Shown here: piece by piece, positions 63,942-64,000 of the stretch
Layout: each line of letters starts with the position of its first letter
How positions within the stretch are numbered: position 1 is the stretch's first letter
NCBI RefSeq assembly: GCF_000716335.1
Contig: NZ_KL591010.1
Location: forward strand, 195,388 to 259,387
DNA: 64,000 bases
Direction: 5' to 3'
From: Streptomyces sp. NRRL S-118
Lineage (GTDB): Bacteria > Actinomycetota > Actinomycetes > Streptomycetales > Streptomycetaceae
Notes under the pieces: generated by a model
The model's input: the letters and a program-made list of their open reading frames with translations, nothing else
Database searches by the model: none
Told to the model about the DNA's origin: nothing
Position numbers and translations under genes: made by a program

Positions 63942-64000
63942 GCGCGCGGGGGGTGTCTTCCCGCACGCGGCCGGGCGACCGGCAGGGGAGCGCCTTCCGC

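Overview
This window is chromosomal DNA of a high-GC actinomycete, almost certainly Streptomyces or a close relative. The signs are uniformly GC-rich coding DNA with strong third-position GC, frequent GTG and some TTG starts, purine-rich Shine-Dalgarno sites, many 1-8 nt gene overlaps, and gene types typical of Streptomyces (DUF2637, SAV2148-type HEPN, SAV_2336-type proteins, cys leader peptide, TreY/TreZ/GlgX). I saw no rRNA, tRNA, transposase, phage gene or CRISPR array.

Layout. 1-3.4 kb (minus): the start of a truncated gene, a secreted SGNH-fold protein that has lost its catalytic residues, a beta-propeller-like protein and a coupled GntR regulator. 3.5-6.1 kb: a FhuF-like ferric reductase behind an iron box, a DUF2637 membrane protein and an anti-sigma-type ATPase. 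6.5-14.4 kb: pyruvate dehydrogenase (quinone) PoxB, a PP2C-like phosphatase, a TrmB/LuxR-type regulator, a DUF456 protein, an Ada-AlkA fusion with a damaged glycosylase domain, and RsgA with a possible leader ORF.

14.6-22.4 kb is the most striking block: one tight operon encoding a Trypco1 adaptor, a trypsin-VMAP protein, a MoxR AAA+ ATPase and a 1448-residue protein joining a vWA-like domain, a caspase-like fold without its cysteine, a STAND NTPase and a beta-propeller. This matches the vWA-MoxR-VMAP class of predicted biological-conflict systems, in an elaborate form.

22.4-33.5 kb: a CPA2 antiporter with its regulatory subunit, a DM13 protein, a two-component system, two frameshifted genes facing each other (VOC and AraC-type), a BrkB-like membrane protein, an AidB-like acyl-CoA dehydrogenase, a GAF regulator, a small wHTH fragment and a GNAT. 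33.5-43.2 kb is the assimilatory sulfur operon: a cysteine-containing leader peptide, sulfite reductase, a zinc-ribbon microprotein, cysH, cysC, cysD, cysN, an SsuABC-type transporter and a sirohydrochlorin chelatase (siroheme supply for sulfite reductase).

43.2-56.4 kb is a mixed region: aldo/keto reductase, DUF1697, a subtilisin-like secreted protease, a divergent LysR/DJ-1 pair, a macrolide-type glycosyltransferase behind a palindromic operator, a sugar ABC importer, an APH-fold kinase, a broken alpha/beta hydrolase, a DnaQ-type exonuclease and a SAV2148-type HEPN protein. 56.8-64 kb is an alpha-glucan/trehalose cluster: GlgX debranches glycogen, TreY and TreZ convert the maltodextrins to trehalose, and a DUF1707-FHA gene lies antisense between treY and treZ.

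Starts were chosen by ribosome binding site, overlap and remembered family N-termini. Family assignments come from reading motifs; no database search was run.
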